NCBI GenBank assembly: GCA_036426205.1
Contig: WSYH01002498.1
Location: 19,357 to 83,356, forward strand
DNA from: Ascaphus truei
Lineage: Eukaryota; Chordata; Amphibia; Anura; Ascaphidae
Length of the DNA: 64,000 nucleotides
Reading direction: 5' to 3'
The notes beneath the pieces were generated by a model. The model did not search any database. It saw only the letters and a program-made list of their open reading frames with translations, and was not told the DNA's origin. The translations under genes were made by a program, and so were the position numbers. Below, piece by piece: positions 11,075 to 21,782 of this stretch. Position 1 is the first letter of the stretch. Every line of letters starts with the position of its first letter.

Positions 11075-12659
11075 GTAATGACAGTCATGGGCCTTATACT
11101 ATTAGACATCTAAGCCGCGGTCTAAGTGGCTATAAAAAGTATTGGCACTGGAATGGACCTTTGCCGCAGCAGCCAGCCGTTCAGCCGCCGACGACAGTCA
11201 GGCCACCGGCCGTTTCGCCCCTAAGCTGTGATTAGTGTTAGCTTTAGGGGTTAACTTTAGGGGATTTAGGATAATGGGTAAGCTTTTTAGGGTTAGGTGT
11301 TACGGTTAGGGTTTATGGTAAGGGATAGGATTAGGGGGTTAAGGTTTTAATGTAAGGGGTAGATTAGCATTAGGGGTTAAGTTTAGGGGGTTTAGGGTAA
11401 GGGGTTAAAGGGTTATGGTAAGGGTATTAAGGTTGTAGTTGGGGTTTTAGGTAAGGGGTTAAAGTTGGGAGGTTACGGTTATACATTGCCTTGGGGGCAA
11501 AACGGCCAGTGGCTAAATGTCCCGGTGGTACTAAACAGCGGAGTTCCAGCGCAGCGAAAGGTCCTAAGCGCAGGTGGTACTGCGTTGATTTAGAAAATTG
11601 AACGTCTATTGAACCTTGGGACAAAGCTCTTTGGATCGTGTTTTAAAAAGCGGAGAGAGACAGAGACACTCAGAGACAGAGAGAGACTCAGAGAGAGAGG
11701 AATCAGATGCGAAATGAAGAGAGATCAGAAGAGAGAGTAGAAGAGAGAGAGACAGAGAGGAGACAGACGACTCAGAGACAGAGAGAGACTCAGAGAGACG
11801 AGAGAGAGACAAGACTAGAAGGAAGAGACTCAGAAGAGAGAGAGAGAAGAGGAGATAAGAAGAGAGACTAAGAGAGAGAGACAAGAGACAGACTCGAGAA
11901 GACAGAGAGAGACTCAGAGAGGAGAGAGAGACTCAGAGAGAGAGACAGAGAGCGACAGAGACAGAGAGGAGACAGAGACAGAGACAGACATCAGAGACAG
12001 ACCAGAGACAGAGAGAGACCAGAGCGAGAGAGAGACTCAGAGAGAGAGAGAGAAGAGAGAGACAGAGAAGAGAGAGAGAGAGAGAGAGACAGAGAGAGGA
12101 GAGACAGAGACAGGTGGCACTGGTGAGTGTGAAAATAAGAAAGTAGTGGTCCCATCACACTTGATCAACATACAAGTTTACTCAGATGCCCGTGATCCTG
12201 TATATATACAGTGATGTACATACGACATGTCTGACTAAAGTGACATGTAATTCCTCGTAAAGAGCTTGCGTCGAATTCTTCATACACGAGGTACAATAAT
12301 GTGCCTAAATGTTTCACAGCTGGCAATTGTAACTCACTTCTTTTTTAAAAACCGTCTCAAACTCTTCTTCCTTCCTCTCGAATATGTCAGGGTGGATCTC
12401 ACTGGCGAACGCACACTAAAACGACAACGTTTGCTAGAAAATGTCGATTTTTCGCTTTTGACTGACTCACGACCTAACTTTTTAGGTTAAAAAGTTGTAA
12501 CCAACTTTTATTTTTCATATTTTCAAACTTTTTTTTTATTTAATGTACCGACTAGTTGTAGCAGCCATTGTTGCTCTCCAAAGCGAATCGCACAACGGGC
12601 CAACGGAGACAACTGCCATTTTAAATGCATTAGCCATGTGTGAAAAGGGACGGGGCTCC

Positions 12660-12884
12660 TGTAATAAAGGGACGAGACCAAGGTGCCAGCAGGTGCAATA
12701 ACGTCTGCGGCGAATCGAGCTTGGGCATAATAAAGGTGTACGAAGCCAATGGTACAGCAAGGTATGCAATAACGTCTGCNNNNNGTCTGCAAGGCGAATC
12801 GAGCTTGGGCAATAAAGGGACGAGCCAAGGTTCAAGCAGGTGCAATAACGTCTGCAAGGCGAATCGAGCTTGGGCATGTTAGCT
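12660..12884. repeat. 65-bp tandem units around the assembly gap
   Basis: Units ending CGAATCGAGCTTGGGC occur on both sides of the N run. The left units are indel-rich and the right ones clean, so the change in sequence quality coincides with the gap. Confidence 0.8.
12780..12784. other. Assembly gap (5 N)
   Basis: Five undetermined bases. The placeholder length is not a measured distance. It separates noisy sequence (left) from clean sequence (right). Confidence 0.99.
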
Positions 12885-12961
12885 CGTCTCTAATCCTGAT
12901 GCTACTAGTTTGAAGTGCCGTCTATCGATATTTTTACCAGTCTGCATGTCTTTCCTTACAG

Positions 12962-13124
12962 AGCCAGAAACAGTCCCTCCAAATCTTCCCCCAAGGACGT
13001 TCCCCTCTTCAGTGTTAACAGAAATAACAGAATGCAAGATGGCTACAGAGAGAGCGTCCCCCGGGAATTCGTCACTCCTCTCTGAGATGCTGCTGCAGAG
13101 ACTGCAGGATACCGACACCCGCAG
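12962..13124 (+). CDS. INPP5D: INPP5D exon: proline-rich linker after SH2
   Basis: Codes for an EPETVPPNLPPRTFPSSV start followed by a Ser/Thr-rich linker ending in LSEMLLQRLQDTDTR. The PPNLPPR and LSE-LFQRLQ-like parts match the SHIP1 segment just after SH2. A T-rich tract and TTACAG (ending 12961) form the acceptor. CGCAG then GTAGAT at 13125 forms the donor. It joins the SH2 exon in phase 1 and leaves in phase 2. The preceding intron is 9.0 kb as assembled but includes the suspected false duplicate. Confidence 0.92.
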
Positions 13125-13143
13125 GTAGATTCTATTGCTCACG

Positions 13144-13212
13144 TGGGGGTTATTCATGAAACTGTCATTGTGCCGATCGGGGCTCTGTCACCGTTTAATG
13201 AATAACCCCCAT
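13144..13212. mobile_element. Short inverted-repeat element (MITE-like)
   Basis: A 69-base palindrome with ends TGGGGGTTATTCATGAA and TTAATGAATAACCCCCA, starting 20 bases after the exon donor. Its size and near-complete self-complementarity suggest a miniature inverted-repeat transposon or foldback. Confidence 0.6.
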
Positions 13213-13444
13213 TGCCTCTCTTCTGGATTTAGTGATACCTGTATATTTGCAAGACATATAAGCTCCTCAATGATAATATACATTGCATACAGTATACAAT
13301 TTGGATTCTTTTGGTACAAAGCAGATCTGTTTAGCCTTAAACAGTCAGCAACCGTATTAATTACACTGCCAGAGAAGACAACGCATTCAGACCCCTCTCC
13401 CAGATTAACCCCTTGAGTGCCCTGTTGACATACACTTTACATAA

Positions 13445-14462
13445 TGAGGGCCGTACTAAAATGCACAAAAGATGGAGGCACAGTTTTAGATGCAATAGAG
13501 ATTGCTGAGGCTTTACTCCATGCTTAGAGAAGACCAAGTTACATTTCGGGGGGGATAGCCCCTTCCTCAGAGAGTTGCTACCTGTATAATGTGTGTACCC
13601 TTGTGGACTCCCTTAAATAACCCCACAGTGCTCACCACCTGTGACCCATCACCAGCCTATAATGAAGAGACTGCAATACTGCTACCGGAGCAAATCAAGG
13701 CCGGCGCCATCGCCGTGACGTCACAGGGTGCGCAAAGTCCTCGCTGCGCATGTGCAATGACGTCACTCCGTCTGCAGTCAGCACAGCCGACGTTGCCTAG
13801 CAGCAGGGGAAACATAGACCTACGTGCATCACGGAGGACACTCAAGTTGCAGCCTGAACCACTGGTCACTCTTTCTCTAATGTCCAGGTTCTGGCATGAA
13901 CTCCTCCAGTACTAAAGTGTCCTGATACTAGATGAATAGTACAATGACCCCCTGTCATGTAATACTCACATCTAATGATCAAGACATGGTGTCATTGTAC
14001 GATTCATCTAGTATCAGGACATTTCCTACTGGAGGCGATCATGCCAGAAACTGTGGACATTGGAGAAGAAGTAAGACGCCATTCAGGCTGCATCTTGAGC
14101 GTCCTCCATGACACATGTATGTTTATGTGTCCTCTTCGGTTATGCAACGTCGGCTGTGCTGCCTGTAAATGGAGTGATGTCATCACGCATGCGCAATGAG
14201 GACCTTGCACACCATGTGATGTCATGGCGTCAGCAGTATGCAGTATTGCAGTCTCTATGCATTAGAAATTGGTGATGGGTCACAGCTGGTTAGTACTCCG
14301 GGGGTATTTAAGGGAGTACACAAGGGTACAAACATTTACACCGGTGGCAACTATCTGAGGAATGGGCTGCATCCCCCAAAACGTAATTTGGTCTGCTACA
14401 ACCTTGGAGTAAAGCCTCAGCAATCTTTTTGCCACTAAAAATGTGTGCCTCCATCTTTTGTG
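13445..14462. repeat. Long imperfect inverted repeat, about 500-base arms
   Basis: The left arm (about 13445-13955) and right arm (about 13985-14462) are reverse complements with scattered differences. Paired landmarks include GATGGAGGCACA with TGTGCCTCCATC, CTGATACTAGATGAATAGTA with the GATTCATCTAGTATCAG region, and GAGACTGCAATACTGC with GCAGTATTGCAGTCTC. About 30 bases separate the arms. This is a foldback-type element or a DNA transposon remnant with long terminal inverted repeats. No transposase was found inside. Confidence 0.75.
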
Positions 14463-14799
14463 TGTTGTTCTATGTCTGTGCCCTCGGTTGGAACATTGGT
14501 GCTTTGATGGGTTAGCCGGCACCAGGACTTATATACTGATCACTTGTTTGGCAATTGGTGTGCCTCTGTCTATCTGTATATTGCAACTACATCATGAGGG
14601 CCGTTGCTCCTGCGCCTGGAGCCCTTATTACGTACCCTGTATTTCATACCTTTTGTGCATTTTCTAAGTCAGATCGTTATTCTGCTGTGAACACTTCAGG
14701 TAACGATCATGTGATCACTTTGGAACAATCACAAGATCGTGACTTGCCGGAGGGGCATGGCCGCGTGGTACCGCCCGTGCTCTAGCACAGTTAAATACC

Positions 14800-14918
14800 C
14801 GTCGTAGGAATAAATTGGGATGATGCTTTTGCAGGGAAAATGTAGAAGATAAATGGGCAGTCTTTAAAACATTGTTAGAAAAGCACATTTATCAGTGTAT
14901 ACCCTTGGGTAATAAGTA
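14800..14918 (+). mobile_element. CR1 retrotransposon fragment, left part
   Basis: The frame reading VEDKWAVFKTLLEKHIYQCI ... LGNKY is the ORF2 segment just before the reverse transcriptase of CR1-type non-LTR elements. It breaks off at 14918 and resumes at 18747 in the same frame, because an LTR element has inserted between. The left boundary is approximate. Confidence 0.8.
14915..14918. other. Target site duplication AGTA, left
   Basis: AGTA immediately before the TG of the left LTR (14919) is repeated at 18747-18750 immediately after the CA of the right LTR. Removing one copy together with the element restores the CR1 reading frame. Confidence 0.8.
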
Positions 14919-15732
14919 TGTAACGGGTTTTCTGTATGGCCTGATACCCCCAATCTGATATTGGCCCATGTGGTCTAACCAACCCCCATAACATGGTCGT
15001 GTCTGGTGGTGCACCTTTTGGCAACAGGACTCCTGAGTCTCCCGGATGATGGTATATGGGGATTGTCAACACAGACAGGCAGCTGAAGTAGTGTGTGCGA
15101 GTCCTACCTATATTCAGTGCAGCGCCTCCACCTCATCAGGATCCCTGCGTCCGCATGGGGATGGTTCTGATGAGGAACTCCTCTGTGGTGCCTTCCTCTG
15201 CAGAGTAATTCCAGACTCATACATGAGGGTATCTTTTATCAAGGACATCTTTATTGATCTTGTATGGGCAAGCTTTCCCTCACAGCTAGCAGCTCAGCCG
15301 CTCATCTCTCTGCTGCACTCCATTAGGAAGGTTCCTTCTCCTCTAATAGAGTTGCTTTCCACCTCTCCCCTCAAGGAGATTCACCAGCTTGTCTGTCTGC
15401 TTTGAGCTGCACAGACTCAAAGCTCTTGCATCAGACACTGCAATACTGTTGCAGACCTCCACATGCCTCTCACTGAACAGAGTCAGAACACCAACAGGAC
15501 TGAACTACTAACTTTAGGCAGTTCTGTGTCTTATATCACCTCAGGAACAGGCACATCTCTGATGTCACTAATCGTGGACACACAGCATGTTGTCACTTCC
15601 TTTGGGACATATGACACCTCACCAGGGTTTGAGGGCAAACCTACATGATTATTGCTGGCAATCCTGCATACTTACCAGGTTTACTGCCAGCATGAGAAAG
15701 AGATATGTACACCAATTTTACACATGGCTACA
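14919..15732 (-). mobile_element. Long terminal repeat (3' LTR of a minus-strand element)
   Basis: 814 bases beginning TGTAACGGG and ending GGCTACA on the plus strand, nearly identical to 17945-18746 apart from short indels and substitutions. On the minus strand it is preceded by the purine run AGGGGGAGAA (15733-15742), a good polypurine tract. That makes it the 3' LTR of an element transcribed leftwards. Confidence 0.85.
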
Positions 15733-15942
15733 TTCTCCCCCTGGTGGAACCCAACGCCCCCGCTGGGATCTAAATTTGCGGAACCTTCCTTTCAGGTAGC
15801 ACTGCAAAACATTACAATATATTATTATAGTACATATCTTTTCATCATAACATAATAACAGATACATCCTAACTTTAGATGATGTATAACAACCAGGATT
15901 ATTCCCTGATGGAGTATCCATTACTGGTACTACCATACCCTT

Positions 15943-16587
15943 TTAAGGTGGCCTACGCACAGCATGGTCCACTGGGTTTAGAGCAGCAATGCTGTAACAC
16001 TCTGGGTGACATACTGGACACCCACAATCAGCCCATAATTCTGGCATGGATGCTAGTGGACTGAGAGGATCATGCCCATACACTTCCTTAAGGCACTTCC
16101 TGGAAATGTAAGACACCTTTTCTTGATTATACCACTTCTCGTCTGACACTTCAGGATCCCAATACCCTAGGGAGCTATCAGTATCCCAATTTACCTCGTC
16201 TGATCCTTCCTCATCAGTGGAACCCATTTCGAACTCAATTTCTCCCTCCCATGGATGGTGAAAATAAAGTAACAACTTTTGGCGATCCCTGGCAACTCTT
16301 GCTGACACTGGTGGTACATAGGGGGTTCCCCGGGCAATAGGCACAATACGAGCGACATTACCTAAATCCCCAGATGAAGCTCCTAATGTCCCTGTGGACC
16401 TAGAATTGGACCCAAGTCTCTTAGGCTTAAACCTTACACTAACAGTACTATTGTTATCATTAGTGCTGGATGTCATTCTTTGCATAGACATTTCCCCTCC
16501 CGACCCATCATCAGATGTAAAGCACTCGCCCCAGTCCAAGTTTTCCCCAGTCCGCTCTTCAGAAGTGACTCGGGACTCCCCAGACAA
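15943..16587 (-). CDS. Hypothetical ORF of the LTR element, possibly gag-derived
   Basis: 214 codons, acidic and Ser-rich, with a C-terminal CGCPVCHPEC cluster that could bind metal but does not fit the retroviral CCHC knuckle spacing. It overlaps the upstream frame 16473-17159, which reads on in another frame, so one broken gene is possible. I do not recognise the family. Position after the 5' LTR and primer site suggests a Gag-like product. Confidence 0.35.
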   Translation of the reverse strand: MSGESRVTSEERTGENLDWGECFTSDDGSGGEMSMQRMTSSTNDNNSTVSVRFKPKRLGSNSRSTGTLGASSGDLGNVARIVPIARGTPYVPPVSARVARDRQKLLLYFHHPWEGEIEFEMGSTDEEGSDEVNWDTDSSLGYWDPEVSDEKWYNQEKVSYISRKCLKEVYGHDPLSPLASMPELWADCGCPVCHPECYSIAALNPVDHAVRRPP

Positions 16588-17159
16588 CCCTCGGCTAGAC
16601 TGGGACCCACATGAGAAAGTGACAGGGGCAGAGTTTTTAACATGGCCGGGAGTTGGGCATAGGGAAACACTGCCGGCATCCGCGGGGCTACGACTCGCAA
16701 CTTGTCGCTACCTTGCCCAGTGCCATCGGAATGGCCTTCCGGTTCACCCGTGTCCTTGTTCCCAGGCTTCCGCAGGGCCTGCCGGCTCTTCCCGGATCCA
16801 GGCGACCTGGTACAGCTGCTCGGTCGCGAGGACGCAGCCATCTTCCATCCGGTTCCGCTGTGCCCACCGGAAATGATGTCATGGATCTCGCTGGACTCGT
16901 CGCCATCTTGCGTTGGGTTCCCCACCGGAACCTCTTCCTCCAGAACGACATCCGCCGCCGGAAGTGATGGTTCTGCTCTCCGCTCCGCCCGGGCCTGGTC
17001 TAGGCCTCTCTCCTCCATTGCCACCACCGGCGCCTGAGAAGGGCAAGGGTGTCTCTTACCGCTCCGTCGGCTCGGGGTGGTTCTTCCTCCGCCATCGGAT
17101 CCGCTAGTCACCATGGCCGTGGGACTCCGCCTCTCCGGTTGCCGCTGTACTGGCGACAC
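16473..17159 (-). CDS. Hypothetical ORF of the LTR element, upstream frame
   Basis: 228 codons, rich in Gly, Ser, Pro and Arg, in CpG-rich sequence. No recognised domain. It lies nearer the 5' LTR on the coding strand and overlaps the 15943-16587 frame by about 115 bases. A single frameshift could join them, or the element may be decayed. Confidence 0.3.
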   Translation of the reverse strand: MSPVQRQPERRSPTAMVTSGSDGGGRTTPSRRSGKRHPCPSQAPVVAMEERGLDQARAERRAEPSLPAADVVLEEEVPVGNPTQDGDESSEIHDIISGGHSGTGWKMAASSRPSSCTRSPGSGKSRQALRKPGNKDTGEPEGHSDGTGQGSDKLRVVAPRMPAVFPYAQLPAMLKTLPLSLSHVGPSLAEGCLGSPESLLKSGLGKTWTGASALHLMMGREGKCLCKE

Positions 17160-17944
17160 TCGACTCCGCTCACCAGCGACACAGGTAAGTGCCCCTAGAT
17201 CCTAGACAGGACAAAAACGGCGCGGCCACAGCCTTGGCGCCACTCCACAGCAGGCTCGCAAAAGTCGTTTCCGTAGCTTGCTCTTCACCCGCACACACGC
17301 CATGCGCTCTCTCCATCGGCCTCCGTCCGTCATGTTGGACCTTCCGCACCGCGCGGATCCTCCATTCTTGCGGTCGCCATTTGGTTACTGTATATGTTTT
17401 TATTGTACATGGTGCTCCTCTCTGTGGGGCAGCTGCCACACCGATACAATAAAGACTGCCTTGTGCACCACCTTGTGTACCTAATGTAGATCTGACTCGT
17501 GTTTGCACTACCTCAGGCTAGGCTCACTCTTTCTGTGTCTGCTGTATCTCCTTCCTCCCAGTCTGTGCTCCCTTCGGTAAGTGGTCTGGAATGGGCTAGA
17601 GTACTCTGGCTCTTCCATGCAGTACTTGGGCGTCTACCTACTGTTGGCTAGCCTAGCGCAGACCCTGTCCAGAATTCCTGACCTCGTTAATGGGCTATCC
17701 CTTCAGGCATCCTACCACTAGCACTACCTGAAGGTGACTAGGACAGCTATAGCCCCTCTCCAAACCCCCAACTCCTCTCAGGCCCCTAGGTCGTCCCTGC
17801 GAGCTGACAATACTCCATCAGCCCCCTGACTACCCCTAGGCTCCGTCCCAAGACAGCACTGACTGGCAGCATACACTCTCCTGTTTCCCAGTGTGCCTAG
17901 CAAAAGCCTGTCCTGTTGACAGGTATCTCAACAGCGCCTCCAAA

Positions 17945-18746
17945 TATAATGGGTTTTCTGTATGGCCTGACCCCCCCAATCTGATATTGGCCCATGTGGC
18001 CTAACCAACCCCCATTACATGGTCGTGTCTGGTGGTGCACCTGTTGGCAACAGGACTCCTGAGTCTCCCGCATGATGGTATATGGGGATTGTCAACCCAG
18101 ACAGGCAGCTGAGGTAGTGTGTGCGAGTCCTACCTATATTCAGTGCAGCGCCTCCACCTCATCAGGATCCCTGTGTCCGCATGGGGATGATTCTGATGAT
18201 GAACTCCTCTGTGGTGCCTTCCTCTGCAGAGTAATTCAAGATCATACATGAGGGTATCTTTTATCAAGGACATCTTTATTGTCTTGTATGGGCAAGCTTT
18301 CCCTACAGCTAGCAGCTCAGCCGCCATCCTCTCTGTGCACTCCATTAGGAAGTTCCTTCTCCTCAATAGATGCTTTTCCACCTCTCCCTCAAGGAGATTC
18401 ACCAGCTTGTTGTCTGCTTTGAGCTGCACAGACTCAAAGTCTTGCATCAGACACTGCAATACTGTTGCAGACCTCCACATGCCTCTCAATGAACAGAGTC
18501 AGAACACCAACAGGACTGAACTACTAACTTTAGAGTTCTGTGTCTTATATCACCTCAGGAACAGGCACATCTCTGATGTCACTAATCGTGGACACACAGC
18601 ATTTGTCACTTTCCTTTGGGAACATATGACACCTCACCAGGGTTTGAGGGCAAACCTACATGATTGTTGCTGGCAATCCTGCATACTTACCAGGTTTACT
18701 GCCAGCATGAGAAAGAGATATGTACACCAATTTACACATGGCTACA
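17945..18746 (-). mobile_element. Long terminal repeat (5' LTR of a minus-strand element)
   Basis: 802 bases matching 14919-15732. The outer end (GGCTACA, 18746) abuts the AGTA target duplication. The inner end on the plus strand reads TATAATGGG against TGTAACGGG in the other LTR, so the inner terminus has mutated. LTR divergence is low but not zero, suggesting a moderately young insertion. Confidence 0.85.
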
Positions 18747-20672
18747 AGTATAAAATAAATAAGTCAAAACCAATGTGGCTAAATAAACAGGTAGGGGAGG
18801 AAATGGACAAGAAGAGGGAGGCGTTTAGATTCTTTAAGTCAGAAGGGACGGAGACATTGTATCAGAATTATAAGGAATGTAACAAAAATTGCAAAAGGGC
18901 AATCAAATTATCAAAAATGGATAATGAAAAAAGAATTGCAATAGAAAGTAAGGTCAACCCTAAAAAGTTCTTTAAGTACCTTAATAACAAAAAAATTGAA
19001 AATAAAATATAAGACTCTTTCAGTGTGAGATGGGCAGACAGATTATTGGAGATAAGGGAAAACAAATTCTTTGCCTCTGTGTTTACCAGGGAAGAATCAA
19101 ATTCAATAGTAGTGCCGCAGGAGGAATCCACAAACTCCATATTAATGATCAATTGGTTATCTGAGGAAAAAGTTCATAGGCACCCTGATAAAATTAAAGT
19201 AAATAAGGCACCTGGCCCCGATGGCATACATCCAAGAGTTCTTAAGGAGCTAAGTTCAGTAATAGCCAAATAATTATATTTAATATTCAAGGATTCCATT
19301 TCCACAGGCTCAGTACCACAAGATTGGTGTAAAGCAGATGTGGTGCCTATATTTAAAAGAGAGCTAGATCACAACTGGGGAATTACAGACCTGTATGCCT
19401 GACATCAATAGTGGGGAAGCTACTTGAAGGTTTAGTACAGGATAATATTCAGGAATACATAATGGATAACCAAATTATTAGTAATAGTCAGCATGGATTT
19501 ATGAAGGATAGATCATGCCAAACTAACCTTATTTGTTTCTTTGAGGAGGTAAGTAGAAATTTAGACTAGGGTAATGCAGTTGATGTGGTAAACTTAGAAT
19601 TTGCAAAGACTTTTGATACGGTTTCACACAAGAGGTTAGTGTACAAAATAAAGTAAATTGGACTAAAAATGTTTCCACCTCGATTGAAAACTGGATAAAG
19701 GACAGACAACAGAGGGTTGTCATAAATGGAATTTTTTCAGATTGAGTTAAAGTCGTGAGTGGAGTACCTCAGTGATTGGTACTGGGGCCCCTGCTTTTAA
19801 CTTGTTTATTAATTACCTTGAGGTTGGCATAGAGAGCAAAGTCTCCATCTTTGCTGATGACACTAAATTGTGTAAGGTAGCAGAATCAGAGCAGGATGTA
19901 ATTTCTCTCCAGAAGGACATGGATAGACTTGAAACTTGGGCAGGTAAATGGCAGATTAGGTTTAATACTGATAAATGTAAGGTTATGCATTTGGGAAACA
20001 AGAATAAACAGGCGACTTACAAATTAAATGGGGATAAATTAGAGAATCCTTGATGGAGAAGAATTTAGGAGTGCATGTAGACAGCAGGCTTAGCAATAGT
20101 GCCCAATGTCATGCAGTAGCTGCAAAGGCAAACAAGATCTTATCTTGCATCAAACGGGCAATGGATGGAAGGGAAGTAAACATAATTATGCCACTTTATA
20201 AAGCATTAGTATGACCACACCTCGAATATGGAGTACAATTTTGTGCACCATTCCTTAGAAAATATATTATGGAACTAGAGAGAGTGCAAAGAAGAGCCAC
20301 CAAGTTAATAAAGGGGATGGACAATCTAACTTATGAGGAGAGGCTAGCTAAATAAGATTTATTTACATTAGAAAAGAGGCGTCTAAGAGGGGATATGATA
20401 ACTATGTACAAATATATTCAGGAATAATACAAGAAGCTTTCAAAAGAACTATTCATCCCACGGGCAGTACAAAGGACTCGGGGCCATCCCTTAAGGTTGG
20501 AGGAAAAGAGATATCACCAGCAACAAAGGAAAGGGTTCTTTACAGTAAGGGCAGTTAAAATGTGGAATTCATTAGCCCTGTAGACTGTGATGGCAGATAC
20601 AATAGTTATGTTCAAAAAAAGTTGGACTTTTTAGAAAGGAAAGATATACAGGGATATACCTCTACCTCTACG
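18747..20672 (+). mobile_element. CR1 retrotransposon, main part, decayed
   Basis: Continues the frame from 14918 (KYKINKSKPMWLNKQVGEEM). It shows the CR1-type reverse transcriptase motif KAPGPDGIHPRVLKEL near 19205 and the catalytic FADD box near 19848, then the usual C-terminal region with NTDKCKVMHLG, WAPFLRK-like and LTYEERL-like motifs. Stops and frame changes occur throughout (for example after 19010 and 19270), so it is inactive. A second, minus-strand CR1 lies at 41373-42945. Confidence 0.9.
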
Positions 20673-21338
20673 CGTTTCGCCGTTGAGGTAGAGTGTCCAG
20701 TCAACCAATCTCCAGAAGGAAGATCGAGAACGCGCCCTCATCACAAAGCCCGGAAGTGACGTGGACTACCGGCGTGGATGCAGGAGCGTTCCAAAGCAGC
20801 AGAGATCCATACAGGACACAGGGAGATCGCGACCCACTGTTTACCCACTACCCGCTGCTGATAACGCTGTCTTTGACCATCCTAAGTGTAAGCCTCCATT
20901 TGCAGTATGTTTTAAGAATATATTTTTGCTGTCTACACTATTTGGCCTTTCTCCTTTTTCCTGGAGATCAGTTGCTGGGACTTGCTGCACATACACCAGG
21001 GAACATCCAATGCTCTAAGTTGGATGACTGCTCCTTTTTTGCTACCCCCATGTGAGTAGCCATTTGTGAGCCTGCCTCATTACTAACACATTATTTCACG
21101 ACATTGCTATACTATGTGATGTTTTTTTATTTTACATGGCTGCAAGCTGCGCTCCTCTGGTCTTTTTTGGAAGAATATATCACCTAACCCCTTACCCTAA
21201 AAATCCAGACATTAACCCCCTTACCCTAAAAACCTTAACCCCGACCCTCCTTTCATCTCAAACCATGCTACGAGTTGTTGTCTTGACACCCTCCAAGTCT
21301 GCACACATTTATCGGGACAGTGATTGGGAGGTGAGGAG
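20673..21338. other. Non-coding stretch with a GCGTTTCG motif
   Basis: Directly after the CR1 end there is ACCTCTACGCGTTTCGCCG and its local complement GGTAGAG, then unassigned sequence. The GCGTTTCG core also occurs at 37250 in a different repeat. No exon is seen. Confidence 0.4.
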
Positions 21339-21340
21339 GA

Positions 21341-21347
21341 GATGATG

Positions 21348-21384
<37 letters not shown>

Positions 21385-21403
21385 CAACAACAACAACAAC
21401 AGC
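21341..21403. repeat. (ATAATA)n/(CAA)n microsatellite, L2 tail
   Basis: ATAATA repeats pass into CAACAA repeats and then the L2 3' end. The position is that expected of the short tandem tail of an L2 insertion. Confidence 0.85.
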
Positions 21404-21621
21404 AACTTTATTTATATAGCACTTTCCTCCCAATGGGAGTCAAAGCTTCACAGTTACAAAAAGTAGAAAACATTTTAGGTTATAAACGAGACCAAACACA
21501 AGGGAAGATACAATACAGGATGGGACAGTGCTGTAGCTATTCAATGCCGGACAGGTTGTGGTTCATGAATTAAATGCCTGGGTAAGCAGGTAGGTCCTGA
21601 GCCTGTGTTTATAGATTCCCA

Positions 21622-21782
21622 GGTCTCTCGGACTGTACGAGGCAGACGGTCCCAGAGAGGGGGTCTCTCGGACTGTACGAGGCAGACGGTCCCAGAGAGT
21701 GGGGTCTCTCGGACTGTACGAGGCAGACGGTCCCAGAGAGGGGGTCTCTCGGACTGTACGAGGAAGACGGTCCCAGAGAGTG
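21622..21782. repeat. Minisatellite of 40-42 bp inside the L2 coding region
   Basis: Four units starting GGTCTCTCGGACTGTACGAG repeat the piece of the L2 protein gene that encodes LWDRLPRTVRE. A normal L2 has this segment once, so the array arose by local tandem duplication. Neighbouring units differ by one or two bases and change frame. Confidence 0.85.

Larger units (their letters stand above)
6198..12779. repeat. Duplicated block A', indel-rich copy
   Basis: Matches 1-5625 in order: LTR-like repeats (6449-6676 and 10427-10664), 27-bp array, 21-bp minisatellite, hAT-like end, SH2 exon, telomere-like tract, GA tract and 65-bp unit. Differences are overwhelmingly one- or two-base insertions and deletions spread evenly through coding, transposon and simple sequence. 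That is what an unpolished single-read consensus looks like. It ends at the N gap. Confidence 0.85.
15733..17944 (-). mobile_element. Internal region of a non-autonomous LTR retrotransposon
   Basis: 2.2 kb between the LTRs. On the minus strand the primer-binding-like TTTGGAGGCGCTGTTGAGAT follows the 5' LTR, and a polypurine tract precedes the 3' LTR. Two overlapping open frames (17159-16473 and 16587-15943) are the only long ones. They have no reverse transcriptase, protease or integrase motif, so mobilisation would need enzymes from a related autonomous element. Confidence 0.75.

Noticed and set aside
13589..13915. 108-codon frame within the foldback left arm
   Set aside because: The right arm does not preserve the frame in reverse, no domain is seen, and the arms are repeat DNA.
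17170..17520. CpG-rich segment with a CAGGTAAGTG donor-like site as a possible first exon or promoter
   Set aside because: It lies inside the LTR element interior, has no matching acceptor or recognised protein, and the element is on the minus strand while the donor-like site is on the plus strand.
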